From Nemertoderma westbladi (taxonomy: Eukaryota; Xenacoelomorpha; Nemertodermatida; Nemertodermatidae): 64,000 bases of DNA. The stretch is from assembly GCA_032718475.1 (NCBI GenBank), contig JAUCBJ010004059.1, positions 1 to 64,000 of the forward strand, in the 5' to 3' direction. The notes below the pieces were generated by a model. It saw only the letters and a program-made list of their open reading frames with translations. It did no database searches and was not told the DNA's origin. Shown one piece after another: positions 10,467-20,034 of the stretch. Position 1 is the stretch's first letter, and every line of letters begins with the position of its first letter. The position numbers and the translations under genes are program-made.

Positions 10467-10864
10467 TGAATTGAATTGAATTGAATTGAACTCTCTTTTT
10501 TATTAAAATTATTAAAATTATAAAAACATATAAGTAACGAAATTAACAATTTAAATACACTGAAATTGGAACCGCAGTAATTATAAATAACCACGACATC
10601 AATAACTACTCACTATCATGTAAAAAAAAACATTTTATGTATTTAATAAAATTAAAAGAAAAAGAGGGGAAGACCACCAAGGCAAATTGCACTTATTGGG
10701 GGTGCTGCGCTGCATCACAAAAAAATTATTATAATGCAAAAACATTGTATTACGTACGCAATGAAATAAAAAAAAAGTTAACTACGATATGTTCATAAAA
10801 AGGACGAAAGTGTATACATACCAAATAGAAAATAAATAAAAATAATCATAATCACGAGTGATAA

Positions 10865-13720
10865 TCAATCGAATCTATTAAAATGACAATGTTCTAACAA
10901 ATTACAAGTATTAAGTTTGTCACAAAAGGACTTAACACTTACTGCTTCGACTACGTCACTGGGAAGTGAGTTCCATATTGGCACTACTCTATTGGCAAAC
11001 GAATGTTTAAATACATCAACTCTATATGAAGACATATAGAGTTTACTTATGTGTCCTCTCAGACTACTTCTGTACACACTTGCGTAGGTGAAAAAATCAT
11101 GAAAATCCAAATCAACCAGATTACGTTCTATATTGTATACCATTTTTAAATCAAAAACGATACGACGCATCTCTAAGGGCTGTAAATTAAGGTAATCTAG
11201 CCTTTCCATATAGCTTATATACGATAAACTGCACCGCGCAAAAAGCCTTCGAGTAAAATATCTCTGTACGCGTTCTATGAGGTCGATGTTATACATCTGA
11301 TATGGGGACCAGATAACGGTACAGTATTCGACTAAGGGTCGAACAAAGGCCTTATACGCTGTTACCAAAGCACTAACAGAGCTAGTGTAAAAAGAACGAA
11401 AAATCATGTTAATGATCTTAAACGCTTTTTTTACACGCTCTTTACAATATAACGAAAATTTCAGGTCATCACATATCGTAATGCCCAGATCCTTAAAACT
11501 TCTAACAGCTTCTAGTTTCGTATTGTTTAGGTAATAAGACGGCTTCAAATTTTTACCACCAATATTAAGTACTTTACATTTATGCGGTGCAACTGGTAGT
11601 TGCCAGGTATCAGACCACAAGTTAAGTGTAGTCAACGCATTGGATAAAAAGGAGGAGTCTATGTTACAACTATACAACTTTATATCATCTGCATATAATT
11701 TACAATGCACTGAATCAAGCAATGGAGGAAGATCATTGATATACAACACAAACAAAACAGGTCCAATGACACTTCCTTGAGGTGTACCCGAAGGTACATT
11801 ACGGTAATTAGATAAGCTATTACCTACCATAACACGCTGAGTGCGGTCAGTTAGGAAAGCTTTCAACCAAGCATACAAGTTTCCCACTATACCATATCCA
11901 GCAAGTTTGCACATAAGCTTCGCATGAACTACTTGGTCGAATGCTTTTGCGAAGTCCACATATAAAACATCTACTTGTAATTTTTTGTCTACATATTTGC
12001 ACCAATCATGAGTACATTCCAATAACTGGGTAGCGGTAGAACGGCGCTTCATAAACCCGTGTTGGGCGCGAGATATTAATTTATGCTCTAGTAGATATAC
12101 TAGTAATTCATTCTTAATTAAAGATTCCATAATCTTGCAGGCCACGCATGTTAACGATACGGGCCTATAATTATACGGGTTAGAAGCGTCGTCCTTTTTG
12201 TAAATGGGCACAATAATAGCTGTAAGCCAAATTCTAGGTAAAGCATGTGTGCAAAAAGAAACCTCAAAAATATGGGAAAGTGGTGTAGCCAAAGACTGAG
12301 CTAATTCGAAAAATAAAATATTAGGAAAACCATCTGGGGTAGAACTAGTCTTTTTACCAAGTTGTTTTAATACTGGTAAAATCCTACTAGCACTAAAATC
12401 AATATTCCCTTTAGATATATTATCATTAACCCTAGAATTGAAAGGAGGTAAATCACCGTTATCTTTACTATAATTTTCCGATAATACCTTAGACATGATC
12501 CGAGCTTTTGTGGGGTCATCCACAATGATAGAGCCATTATATTTCAAGGGGGCAACACCAGTCTTATAATTCCGTTTAGAATTAACATATTTAAATATTG
12601 CATCAGGTTTCCCAGATGTTAAGATACGGTTTTCCCTGGCACAAGCAAATCTAAAAATTGCACGAGAAACTTCCTTTGAACACTTTTTATATTCATTATT
12701 ACCAGTGTCTGTGTGTCTGCGGCGCCAGAGCGCCTTTTTTTTACGTTGCAATGCTCTAATATGTTCTGGGTAATATTTATTTTTTCTAGTGGGGGCAATA
12801 CTTTTAAATGGGATAAATAACACAATACCATGTTTTAAAATAGATGCAAATGCGGACCAAAAATCATCGACTGTAATACATGTATTATACACTTCATACC
12901 AGTCAATCGAATCTAAGTATTCACAAAAGCTTTGAAATTTTCCATTTTTAAAATCATAGTAACCAATATTTTCATTTGAAATGGGCTGTTCAACACCACA
13001 TAGCTTAAAAAATACACATCCATCATGATCGGTACGTACTGGTGGATGAGACACCATGATATTTGAAACACAAAATTCATCAGTACAGAGTAAAATATCT
13101 AAAATGTTATCACCACGAGTTGGTTCGTGAACAAATTGGGTTAAGCCAGATTCTAAAATAAAATCACAATATAGTTCATAGTTTGCATTTTGAGGAAAAC
13201 TATATGTTTGCCAATTAACAAGCGGTAAATTAAAGTCACCTAGAAATACACAAGGGAAACCAATATCGCTCAGACTCGCTAAGCATGAACACAAGGCTTT
13301 ATCATAATCATATCCGGAATTAGGAGGGCGGTACACACAGACTATACGTGAAGGTGAACTACCCAAAAGATCGACAGCAATGACCTCGAGCGCGATATTG
13401 CCAGCAGTTGGAATTTGCACATTAACACATTTAATATTACTCCTTACCACAACGGCTAAACCACCATACCCATCATGTCTGTCTTTCCTAAATAACTGGT
13501 AAGAGTTACCTCTATTGTTCATCACCATTGCATCAGATACCGTATCGTTTAGCCATGTCTCAGTAATTCCAATAATTTCACAGTCTGTATTAGATAAAAA
13601 ATATTCAAAGTCAGGCAGTTTATTGCGTATTGACTGGCTGTTGAAAAAGCAGCAACTTATCAGACTGGAGGTTCCTTTACTAGCTTCCCCTCCTACAGGT
13701 TTCCCTGAATAGCAGAGGAG
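10865..13720 (-). CDS. LINE ORF2: endonuclease and reverse transcriptase
   Basis: ORF2 encodes the apurinic-like endonuclease and the reverse transcriptase that nick the target and copy the LINE RNA. The frame is open from 13720 to the stop at 10865 (about 951 residues). The endonuclease begins with the NSQSIRNK and ITETWL motifs and continues with VYRPPNS and FLGDFNLPLVNW. The reverse transcriptase has YRPVSLTCVACKIMESLI, VDFAKAFDQV, SGTPQGSVIGPVLFVLYIN and the catalytic LYADD box. The first ATG in frame (13528) lies after the conserved endonuclease N-terminus. Translation therefore probably does not begin there; the frame overlaps the end of ORF1 by 28 nt with a -1 shift signal (see 13667-13705). 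Confidence 0.9.
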   Translation of the reverse strand, partial: LLCYSGKPVGGEASKGTSSLISCCFFNSQSIRNKLPDFEYFLSNTDCEIIGITETWLNDTVSDAMVMNNRGNSYQLFRKDRHDGYGGLAVVVRSNIKCVNVQIPTAGNIALEVIAVDLLGSSPSRIVCVYRPPNSGYDYDKALCSCLASLSDIGFPCVFLGDFNLPLVNWQTYSFPQNANYELYCDFILESGLTQFVHEPTRGDNILDILLCTDEFCVSNIMVSHPPVRTDHDGCVFFKLCGVEQPISNENIGYYDFKNGKFQSFCEYLDSIDWYEVYNTCITVDDFWSAFASILKHGIVLFIPFKSIAPTRKNKYYPEHIRALQRKKKALWRRRHTDTGNNEYKKCSKEVSRAIFRFACARENRILTSGKPDAIFKYVNSKRNYKTGVAPLKYNGSIIVDDPTKARIMSKVLSENYSKDNGDLPPFNSRVNDNISKGNIDFSASRILPVLKQLGKKTSSTPDGFPNILFFELAQSLATPLSHIFEVSFCTHALPRIWLTAIIVPIYKKDDASNPYNYRPVSLTCVACKIMESLIKNELLVYLLEHKLISRAQHGFMKRRSTATQLLECTHDWCKYVDKKLQVDVLYVDFAKAFDQVVHAKLMCKLAGYGIVGNLYAWLKAFLTDRTQRVMVGNSLSNYRNVPSGTPQGSVIGPVLFVLYINDLPPLLDSVHCKLYADDIKLYSCNIDSSFLSNALTTLNLWSDTWQLPVAPHKCKVLNIGGKNLKPSYYLNNTKLEAVRSFKDLGITICDDLKFSLYCKERVKKAFKIINMIFRSFYTSSVSALVTAYKAFVRPLVEYCTVIWSPYQMYNIDLIERVQRYFTRRLFARCSLSYISYMERLDYLNLQPLEMRRIVFDLKMVYNIERNLVDLDFHDFFTYASVYRSSLRGHISKLYMSSYRVDVFKHSFANRVVPIWNSLPSDVVEAVSVKSFCDKLNTCNLLEHCHFNRFD
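13667..13705 (-). promoter_or_regulatory. Candidate -1 ribosomal frameshift signal, LINE ORF1/ORF2
   Basis: Minus-strand positions 13705-13699 read G GGA AAC in the ORF1 frame, a canonical X XXY YYZ slippery heptamer, one codon before the ORF1 stop (13695-13693). A 5-nt spacer follows, then GGAGG (13693-13689), which can pair with CCTCC (13671-13667) across a 17-nt loop. A -1 slip enters exactly the ORF2 frame. The pairing is short, so a pseudoknot or longer structure would be needed for strong frameshifting. Confidence 0.55.
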
Positions 13721-14148
13721 TTACTGTCAATGTTCGATTGGAATGCAGGAGCCGTTGGAGACAGAGGTCGCTCATCACGCAGTTGGTTACCGTTGGTTAT
13801 ATTTTGTAAGGAGCCGATACTACTGCGAGGACGAGAGTTTCTTAGCGCCTGGCGGCGAAGAAACTGTTCTTCTGCTTGCAGCCGAGTAAAATCACGATCG
13901 ATAAATATTTCCCGGTAGTCTGTTGATTCCCTGAGCTTTCTTTTTTCCTTCATAATATTGTTCACAGAGCCTGCATCCTGTAGGCGTATGATGAATTTAG
14001 AAGGTTTACCCTCCCTTCCCCGTCTTCGCATTATTATACGGTCGAGGGCCTGTGTTTCCTGGAACTGCTCTGGAACTGCTATTAAATAAATGATTTTTAA
14101 GACGGGATTGGAACTACGATTGAGATTTCTTGCACATGAGTTCATCAA
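13693..14148 (-). CDS. LINE ORF1, C-terminal part
   Basis: The nucleic-acid-binding ORF1 protein of the LINE. The visible part has the RRRGREGKPSKFIIRL block, then KEKRKLRESTDY and IFIDRDFTRLQ, a pattern shared by ORF1 proteins of CR1-like elements. The N-terminal part is missing or shifted: another frame just upstream reads ELLIDELMCKKS before a stop, suggesting one frameshift near 14110. The frame ends at 13693, overlapping the ORF2 frame by 28 nt. Confidence 0.7.
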   Translation of the reverse strand: MMNSCARNLNRSSNPVLKIIYLIAVPEQFQETQALDRIIMRRRGREGKPSKFIIRLQDAGSVNNIMKEKRKLRESTDYREIFIDRDFTRLQAEEQFLRRQALRNSRPRSSIGSLQNITNGNQLRDERPLSPTAPAFQSNIDSNSSAIQGNL

Positions 14149-14150
14149 TT

Positions 14151-15523
14151 AGGAGTTCTAGACACGATGACCTCGAAAGCTCACGGACCGCTGGGATGAA
14201 CCGAGATGGAATAGTGGGAGAGTGCAATCAGATCCGCAGCAGATCTGGTGAAATGTGAGTGGACTGTGTTGCGTTTTTGAAATAGTTTGGAAAGTGCAAA
14301 AGTATATCTCATCTTCACCCTAGAAAATAGTTCCGTGGTTTAAATTTCATGATCATACAGCTGATTAGCAGTACCTTGCTCATCCAATATCATCATCTTG
14401 AGCTGTGTATGAATAATGAGAGAGGCTTTCAGACATCCACTGGCGATCACATATGTCACTGTTCTAATGTAATTAATGTAAAGTACTCGTCCCCACAATG
14501 TCCTAGTCAACTGTTCTTATATATAAGCTAGGACATGACTGGCATTCACTAACAGAATGTGTTAATTTCCTCGCCCATGCCGAAGATATAGACGAGGCAA
14601 CCTATGTATTTGAACTTGTTTCCTGCATGCTTATTACTACCAAACTCAACTAACTCGAACTCTTTCTCAGATTGTGCTTCTCATGATCTACGAATTGTAC
14701 CTGGCCGCCTAGTATTCATACCGGTATTGGTAGATGTATCAAATCGAACATTATAAATACCTTTCCCTTTCAGCTGGGACATCTCAGAGCAACTCGGCCC
14801 CCTGTCTGATGCCCGAATTAATTCCAGCGATTGTTAAATCTTTATCTTTACATTGTACAAATTTTCTACTGCCAACCACATAATACTTCCCGTTTCATTC
14901 CAAATTCTCCGATAAACACAGCACATTTAGCCAGATGGTTTCCTTTTCATTACCCGCTTTTTTTAATGTTTTCTTTGTGTGCTTTGCAGCCAACTTTCGT
15001 TAAAATTCTGTCACAAGAACTTCTTCATCCGGGAGATGTCGCTTTGCCATTGTGTATATTCATTACAATACTAATTATATTAGATTCACATTCTGACAAA
15101 CAATATTCAGATATTACAATATCAGTAGGTAGGCCTACACTTTGTACAGCTCTATCTCTATCTGTATTTAATTAATTGCTTACTGACAGCAATATGGAGA
15201 ACGGTAAGTAAACAGTAAATGAATGTTCTGATGGCAGGACCAGGACAGCATAGGAATTGCAGAATTGAATTATATTACAGTACAGAATCAGTCCGGCACC
15301 GCCAGACCGCTGCGCCATGACATGAGAGTAAAAACGCAAGCACTCAGTTTCTGCACATCCAATAATATTGCTGTGTTATAAATGCTTTCAGTTGGTATGG
15401 GGCTGTTCTGTCTGTCTGTTTGATAGGTTGTGATTGCTTGCTAATCATAGCCAGCATTAAATGCACTAAATCAACCATGTGTATACATACTGAGGAGTCA
15501 ATACGTTTCTCAAGAGGCATCAT
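14151..15523. other. TARDBP intron, no recognised feature
   Basis: AT-rich unique-looking sequence with short unrelated frames. No splice-framed coding or repeat family was recognised. Confidence 0.5.
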
Positions 15524-15540
15524 GGGGGGGGGGGGGGGGG
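15524..15540 (+). repeat. Poly-G run, 17 nt
   Basis: Uninterrupted G tract on the + strand inside the TARDBP intron; G-quadruplex formation is possible, and assembly length errors are likely here. Confidence 0.9.
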
Positions 15541-17244
15541 TAGTCGCAAAACCTATCTTGGCCAATTACAAGCGCGGCCCGACGAATTAAAATGATAATT
15601 ATTAAGTGAGCGAAAGGAGCAGGTTGCTGTGTCAGGATAATGGATAGAATAATAATGATTTTTATAACATACTATATTTATTATTTATTTTGAAGTAAAG
15701 ATTAAGATATAAGAAGGTAAAAGAGCACAAAACGGCCGATATGTATAACCAATAATAATCAATAATACAATCATATCTATTCTACTTCATTCCTGCATTA
15801 TCTCAGTTAACTTAAGTACATTCCGGCATTCTTTCATTATTACAGTCAGTCACTGCAAACAATCACTCATTAGGGAAGTTGGTTAGCGTTAGAGTACATA
15901 GAGCCACCGGCAGACCACTAATATTTAAATGTAAACTCCTAAGTTACATTGAGTGCTTGTTGATAACAACCAATCAAACGGAGCCTCCCCATAACCACTG
16001 AAAGCATTCATAAACAGGCAATATTATTGGATGTTCACAAAATGAGTGCTTGCGTTTTTACTCACATCTTCCACAGTGTACACTGCACGGCACACTGTAC
16101 ATGTACTTTTACAGTGTACAACTGCGGCTGTAGTTTTGCACTGTCAGACTGTCATATTATGAAAGGAGCTAGCCATGGTAGGCTTCATGGTGTAAAAATA
16201 ATTACCCATATTACAGGATACAGTATGTACCGCACCATCTTCTGTGAAAGTTTTTACAGAGGCGGGTATTTTAATCAAAACAATAATAATAAGTAATATA
16301 ATAAGTAATAAATAATAATAAGTAATAAATTTGTCAACTATAAACTATAGCTATAAACTAACATTACAAATTAATTCTAGTTTTTCAGACATGCTCCCAT
16401 GGGCAGGGCACGACAGGTGGTCTGTCATGTTTATAATTGCCATTGGTGAGACATCATCTTAAATCTGATGGTACCCTGAAAGTATACACGTTATGTAATT
16501 AATACACAGTAATTTTATCGGAAACTTATAATGTGACGTCACGATATTGCGGACACCCTCCCCTCATCCTTCCCCCTCCCCTTGCTCCCCTCGTCACAAA
16601 TCGTCACGAAATTTCTATCAAACCCCTCCCCCCTTTCCAGCGTGACGTCATTTATGGATGGCCCCTTCCCCTTAGTGTGTATTCCTGTATTCAATGATTA
16701 AACAGATTTGAATTTACCGCCAAAATATAGGTGGCAGATCTGATCTGCCACCATGTCCAATACAAATTACGTGTCTTTCAATCATTTGAATTTCCCGGGC
16801 TATGGGCTATGGTGCAGGGTGGCACCTTTTATGGACTTGTCTATTTAAAGTGGTGGCAAAAAAAGTGGTTTTGTCGAGCGATATGACGAGCTTGGCGAGA
16901 CTAATAAGAAAACAAGATAAAAAATGTCACTCGTTTTGCAACTACTTATATACGTCGTTTTATTTGTTGTAAGTCTTCTAACTTTTATCTGATCCTATTT
17001 CCGCATAAATATCGTCAATCGAAGCTTCTTCTATAGTAAAAGTAGCGCTTGATTCTATAAGGTTTGATCCAAACATTAATTTTGACTAAACTTGCCACTT
17101 AGTACTTTGTTCCAGAATAGCGTCGAGTAATTATATAGTCATATTTGGTATTATTGGTCTAATCTGTATCCCATTTAATCAATCTAATTTCGAAATAAGC
17201 GGATTTATTAAATTAATTATTGTTGCTGCTGTTACTTTGTTCAG
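15541..17244. other. TARDBP intron, last part with repeat relics
   Basis: Holds a relic of the 68-bp family at 16250-16290 and a CCCTCCCC-rich segment ending in CGTGACGTCATTTATGG at 16540-16680 (resembles the end of a widespread DNA-transposon-derived repeat; not assigned). At 16690-16870 is the inverted counterpart of 10190-10330. The intron ends with a pyrimidine-rich tract and the TTCAG acceptor at 17240-17244. Confidence 0.6.
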
Positions 17245-17967
17245 GTGACAACGGAACAAATCCAGGAGTTCTTCGAGCAGTACGGCGACCTTGAAGATGT
17301 TTACATCCCCCGTAATCCGTTCCGGCACTGCGCCTTCGTCACATTCAAACGCACGGAGGTGGCCCACAGTCTGGTTAACCAACAGTTCGAGATCATAGAT
17401 GGAGTCAGAGTGTCCACATCGGTGGCCGAGCCCAAGGGGTCGAAGAGGCTGCGGGGAGGCGAGAGGGAGGTTCGAGGGTCGATGGGTAGGAGGGGCGGTT
17501 ACTACGGAGGAGGGGGGTTCGATATGGGTCCGTCTCCTGGAGGGTACCACGGAGGGTACTCATCACAGTACAGTGGAGGGGGAGGCTACGGTGGCCCCTC
17601 TGGTGGGGGCTATGGGGGCCCCTCCGGTGGCGGATATGGTGGCCGCTCCGGTGGGGGATACGGCTCATCCGGTGGAGGATATGGGTCCTCCGGTGGAGGG
17701 TATGCAGGTTCTACCGGGGGAAGTTTTGGAGGCTCTTCCGGGCTATCTTCCGGTGGTTTCGGTGGCGGTAGTTCTTCCTTCAACGCGCCTGCCGACTCAG
17801 ATGTCAGTGCGGTGGTGAATCAGCTGACCCAGAAAGCCAATGTTAACCCACAGGTATTGCACCATTTGAAAGCTTTAATGTCTCTAACGGGTGATGGTGG
17901 TAGCGGTGGTGGTAGAATGCCTGCAACCAATGGAAACGCGGGATCAGGGGGCTGGTCTAATAAGTGA
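17245..17967 (+). CDS. TARDBP: TDP-43, coding exon 2 (RRM2 and Gly-rich tail)
   Basis: Completes TDP-43 (451 residues in total; human is 414). The acceptor TTCAG at 17240-17244 joins in phase 0. RRM2 continues with TTEQIQEFFEQYGDLEDVYI and RNP1-like CAFVTF, ending at VSTSVAEPK as in the family. A basic RGG-like linker (KRLRGGEREVRGSMGRRGG) leads into a glycine/serine/tyrosine low-complexity tail with GGY-type repeats, then a short non-repetitive segment (DSDVSAVVNQLTQKANVNPQ, followed by a leucine-rich stretch) that looks helical. It may stand in for the conserved helix of vertebrate TDP-43. The methionine/alanine-rich vertebrate sequence itself is absent. The protein ends in GGWSNK. Confidence 0.93.
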   Translation: MTTEQIQEFFEQYGDLEDVYIPRNPFRHCAFVTFKRTEVAHSLVNQQFEIIDGVRVSTSVAEPKGSKRLRGGEREVRGSMGRRGGYYGGGGFDMGPSPGGYHGGYSSQYSGGGGYGGPSGGGYGGPSGGGYGGRSGGGYGSSGGGYGSSGGGYAGSTGGSFGGSSGLSSGGFGGGSSSFNAPADSDVSAVVNQLTQKANVNPQVLHHLKALMSLTGDGGSGGGRMPATNGNAGSGGWSNK

Positions 17968-18624
17968 GAATGTGAATGTGACGTCATGCTGGGCTTATTT
18001 GAGCCAATCAGAGTATAGAGACAGAGTCAATCAGTGGAACTTCGTCTACAATTAGCTGTGTATTAGATGAGTCTTTCAGTGTAACTTTCACTCAACTGTC
18101 TGTCTGTGTATCTGGTTTTATACCGGTACTTTTATATGTTCATTGTGTCAGAATATCAGATTTGTCATTCGAATTTGGTTGTTTTTATTGATTGTGCGAT
18201 CGATTATATTTCGGCGTAGTATTGTGACGCGTTTATTTCGCATTATTGGAGTGCCGGAATGTGTTGCGTTTATTGGTCCCGTTCAGTTTAATTCTGTGGG
18301 GAAAAATATTCCCTAAAATGTAACAAGCGGAGAAATTCAAGGCGCTGAGCTCATAGGTTATTGGTATTCCCATTACACTAGCTGTGTGTTATTCATCAAA
18401 TATATCAATATAAATTGAGTCTGAGCTGATCGGTCATAAACATATTATACGATCAAACGTTAGGAACAAAACTGTTCTGCCGTAGCGAACAATGTATTGA
18501 ATGATGTAACAAGATCCAGATCATCATTGTCTTGTGCTTGTCCAACCCCAAGTATAAATATGTATACTTATACGGCTATAATATCTACCAACCCCATAAA
18601 TACTTTATTTTTATCATACCGGGG
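17968..18624 (+). other. TARDBP 3' UTR and flank
   Basis: Non-coding sequence after the stop. No perfect AATAAA was found before the GC-rich array; ATAAATA variants near 18595-18602 could serve for polyadenylation. In vertebrates the 3' UTR mediates autoregulation, but nothing visible here proves this. Confidence 0.4.
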
Positions 18625-19091
18625 CGGTGCTAGCTTCTGGGCGGCGTCGAGCTAGCTACTGGGCGGCGTCGAGCTATAGCTACCGGGGCGGCTCAGTGCT
18701 AGCTACCGGGGGGCGGCCCCGAGCTATAGCTACCGCGCTACCGGGGTAGCCTCGAGCTAGCTACCGGGGTGATGCTAGCTACAAGGGCGGCTCAGTGCCA
18801 GCTACCGGGGGCGGCCCCGAGCTATAGCTACCGCGCTACCGGGGTAGCCTCGAGCTAGCTACCGGGGCGGTGCTTGCTACCGGGGGCGGCCCCGAGCTAT
18901 AGCTACCGGGGTGGCCTCCAGCTAGCTACCAGGGGCGGCCCCGAGCTATAGCTACCGGGGTGGCCTCGAGCTAGCTACCGGGGCGGTGCTTGCTACCGGG
19001 GGCGGCCCCGAGCTATCGCTACCGGGGTGGCCTCGAGCTAGCTACCGGGGCGGTGCTAGCTACTGGGGCGGCCCCGTGCCAGCTACCGAGC
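18625..19091. repeat. GC-rich palindromic tandem array
   Basis: Repeated GAGCTAGCTACCGGGG, GGGGGCGGCCCCGAGC and GAGCTATAGCTACCG words arranged in a loose higher-order unit of about 70 bp. The composition contrasts sharply with the AT-rich surroundings. Many words are self-complementary (GAGCTAGCTC, GGGGCGGCCCC). Confidence 0.85.
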
Positions 19092-19410
19092 TACCAAATC
19101 CAATCTCCTTCCGTTCAAAGTTAAATGTAGAATCCGGATCCGTGTTTTACTCTGACCCGATTTGGGATGAATATCTGCAACATATTGTGATTGATGGAAC
19201 AGTATCAATTTTAGATTTTCCATTTATTAATTTCTAGATTAACGAGAGACTCTCATTTTTTATACGCTTGTAGGAGGTAGGTGTAGGTTTGAAAGCAAAA
19301 ATACAAACAACCCTGACTCACCTTCACTTCCAGCGTGATTAAGAGCTTGAAAGCAGATTCAAATAAAAGATTGCAAAATTGTCAAAATTTTCGAAATCTA
19401 AATTTGATTT

Positions 19411-20034
19411 GAGTGTATACCGTTATTAAGGTGGCACCTATTTGAGTGTATACCGTTATTAAGGTGGCACCTATTTGAGTGTATGCCGTTATTAAGGTGG
19501 CACCTATTTGAGTGTATACCGTTATTAAGGTGGCACCTATTTGAGTGTATACCGTTATTAAGGTGGCACCTATTTGAGTGTATGCCGTTATTAAGGTGGC
19601 ACCTATTTGAGTGTATAGCGTTATTAAGGTGGCACCTATTTGAGTGTATACCGTTATTAAGGTGGCACCTATTTGAGTGTATACCGTTATTTAGGTGGCA
19701 CCTATTTGAGTGTATGCCGTTATTAAGGTGGCACCTATTTGAGTGTATACCGTTATTAAGGTGGCACCTATTTGAGTGTATACCGTTATTAAGGTGGCAC
19801 CTATTTGAGTGTATACCGTTATTTAGGTGGCACCTATTTGAGTATATACCGTTATTAAGGTGGCACCTATTTGAGTGTATGCCGTTATTAAGGTGGCACC
19901 TATTTGAGTGTATACCGTTATTAAGGTGGCACCTATTTGAGTGTATACCGTTATTAAGGTGGCACCTATTTGAGTGTATACCGTTATTAAGGTGGCACCT
20001 ATTTGAGTGTATACCGTTATTAAGGTGGCACCTA
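19411..20034. repeat. 33-bp minisatellite, about 19 copies
   Basis: The unit contains TTTGAGTGTATACCGTTATT and AAGGTGGCACCTA. Copies are nearly identical, with a recurrent ATACC/ATGCC variant. The unit length is a multiple of three, so both strands stay open; the resulting proteins are artefacts. Confidence 0.95.

Larger units (their letters stand above)
10467..14150 (-). mobile_element. CR1/Jockey-group LINE, near complete, antisense in TARDBP intron
   Basis: A two-ORF non-LTR retrotransposon lies opposite to TARDBP. Its 3' end at 10467-10490 is a short pentanucleotide tail (TTGAA on the + strand), like the microsatellite tails of CR1/L2-type LINEs rather than poly(A). ORF2 is uninterrupted for over 900 codons, and the C-terminal part of ORF1 is intact. 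The 5' end is ill-defined near 14150, so the copy is probably 5'-truncated within ORF1. Intactness suggests a fairly recent insertion. Confidence 0.88.

Noticed and set aside
12619-12831. Extra minus-strand frame inside the LINE
   Set aside because: Lies in another phase within ORF2 and has no independent signal.
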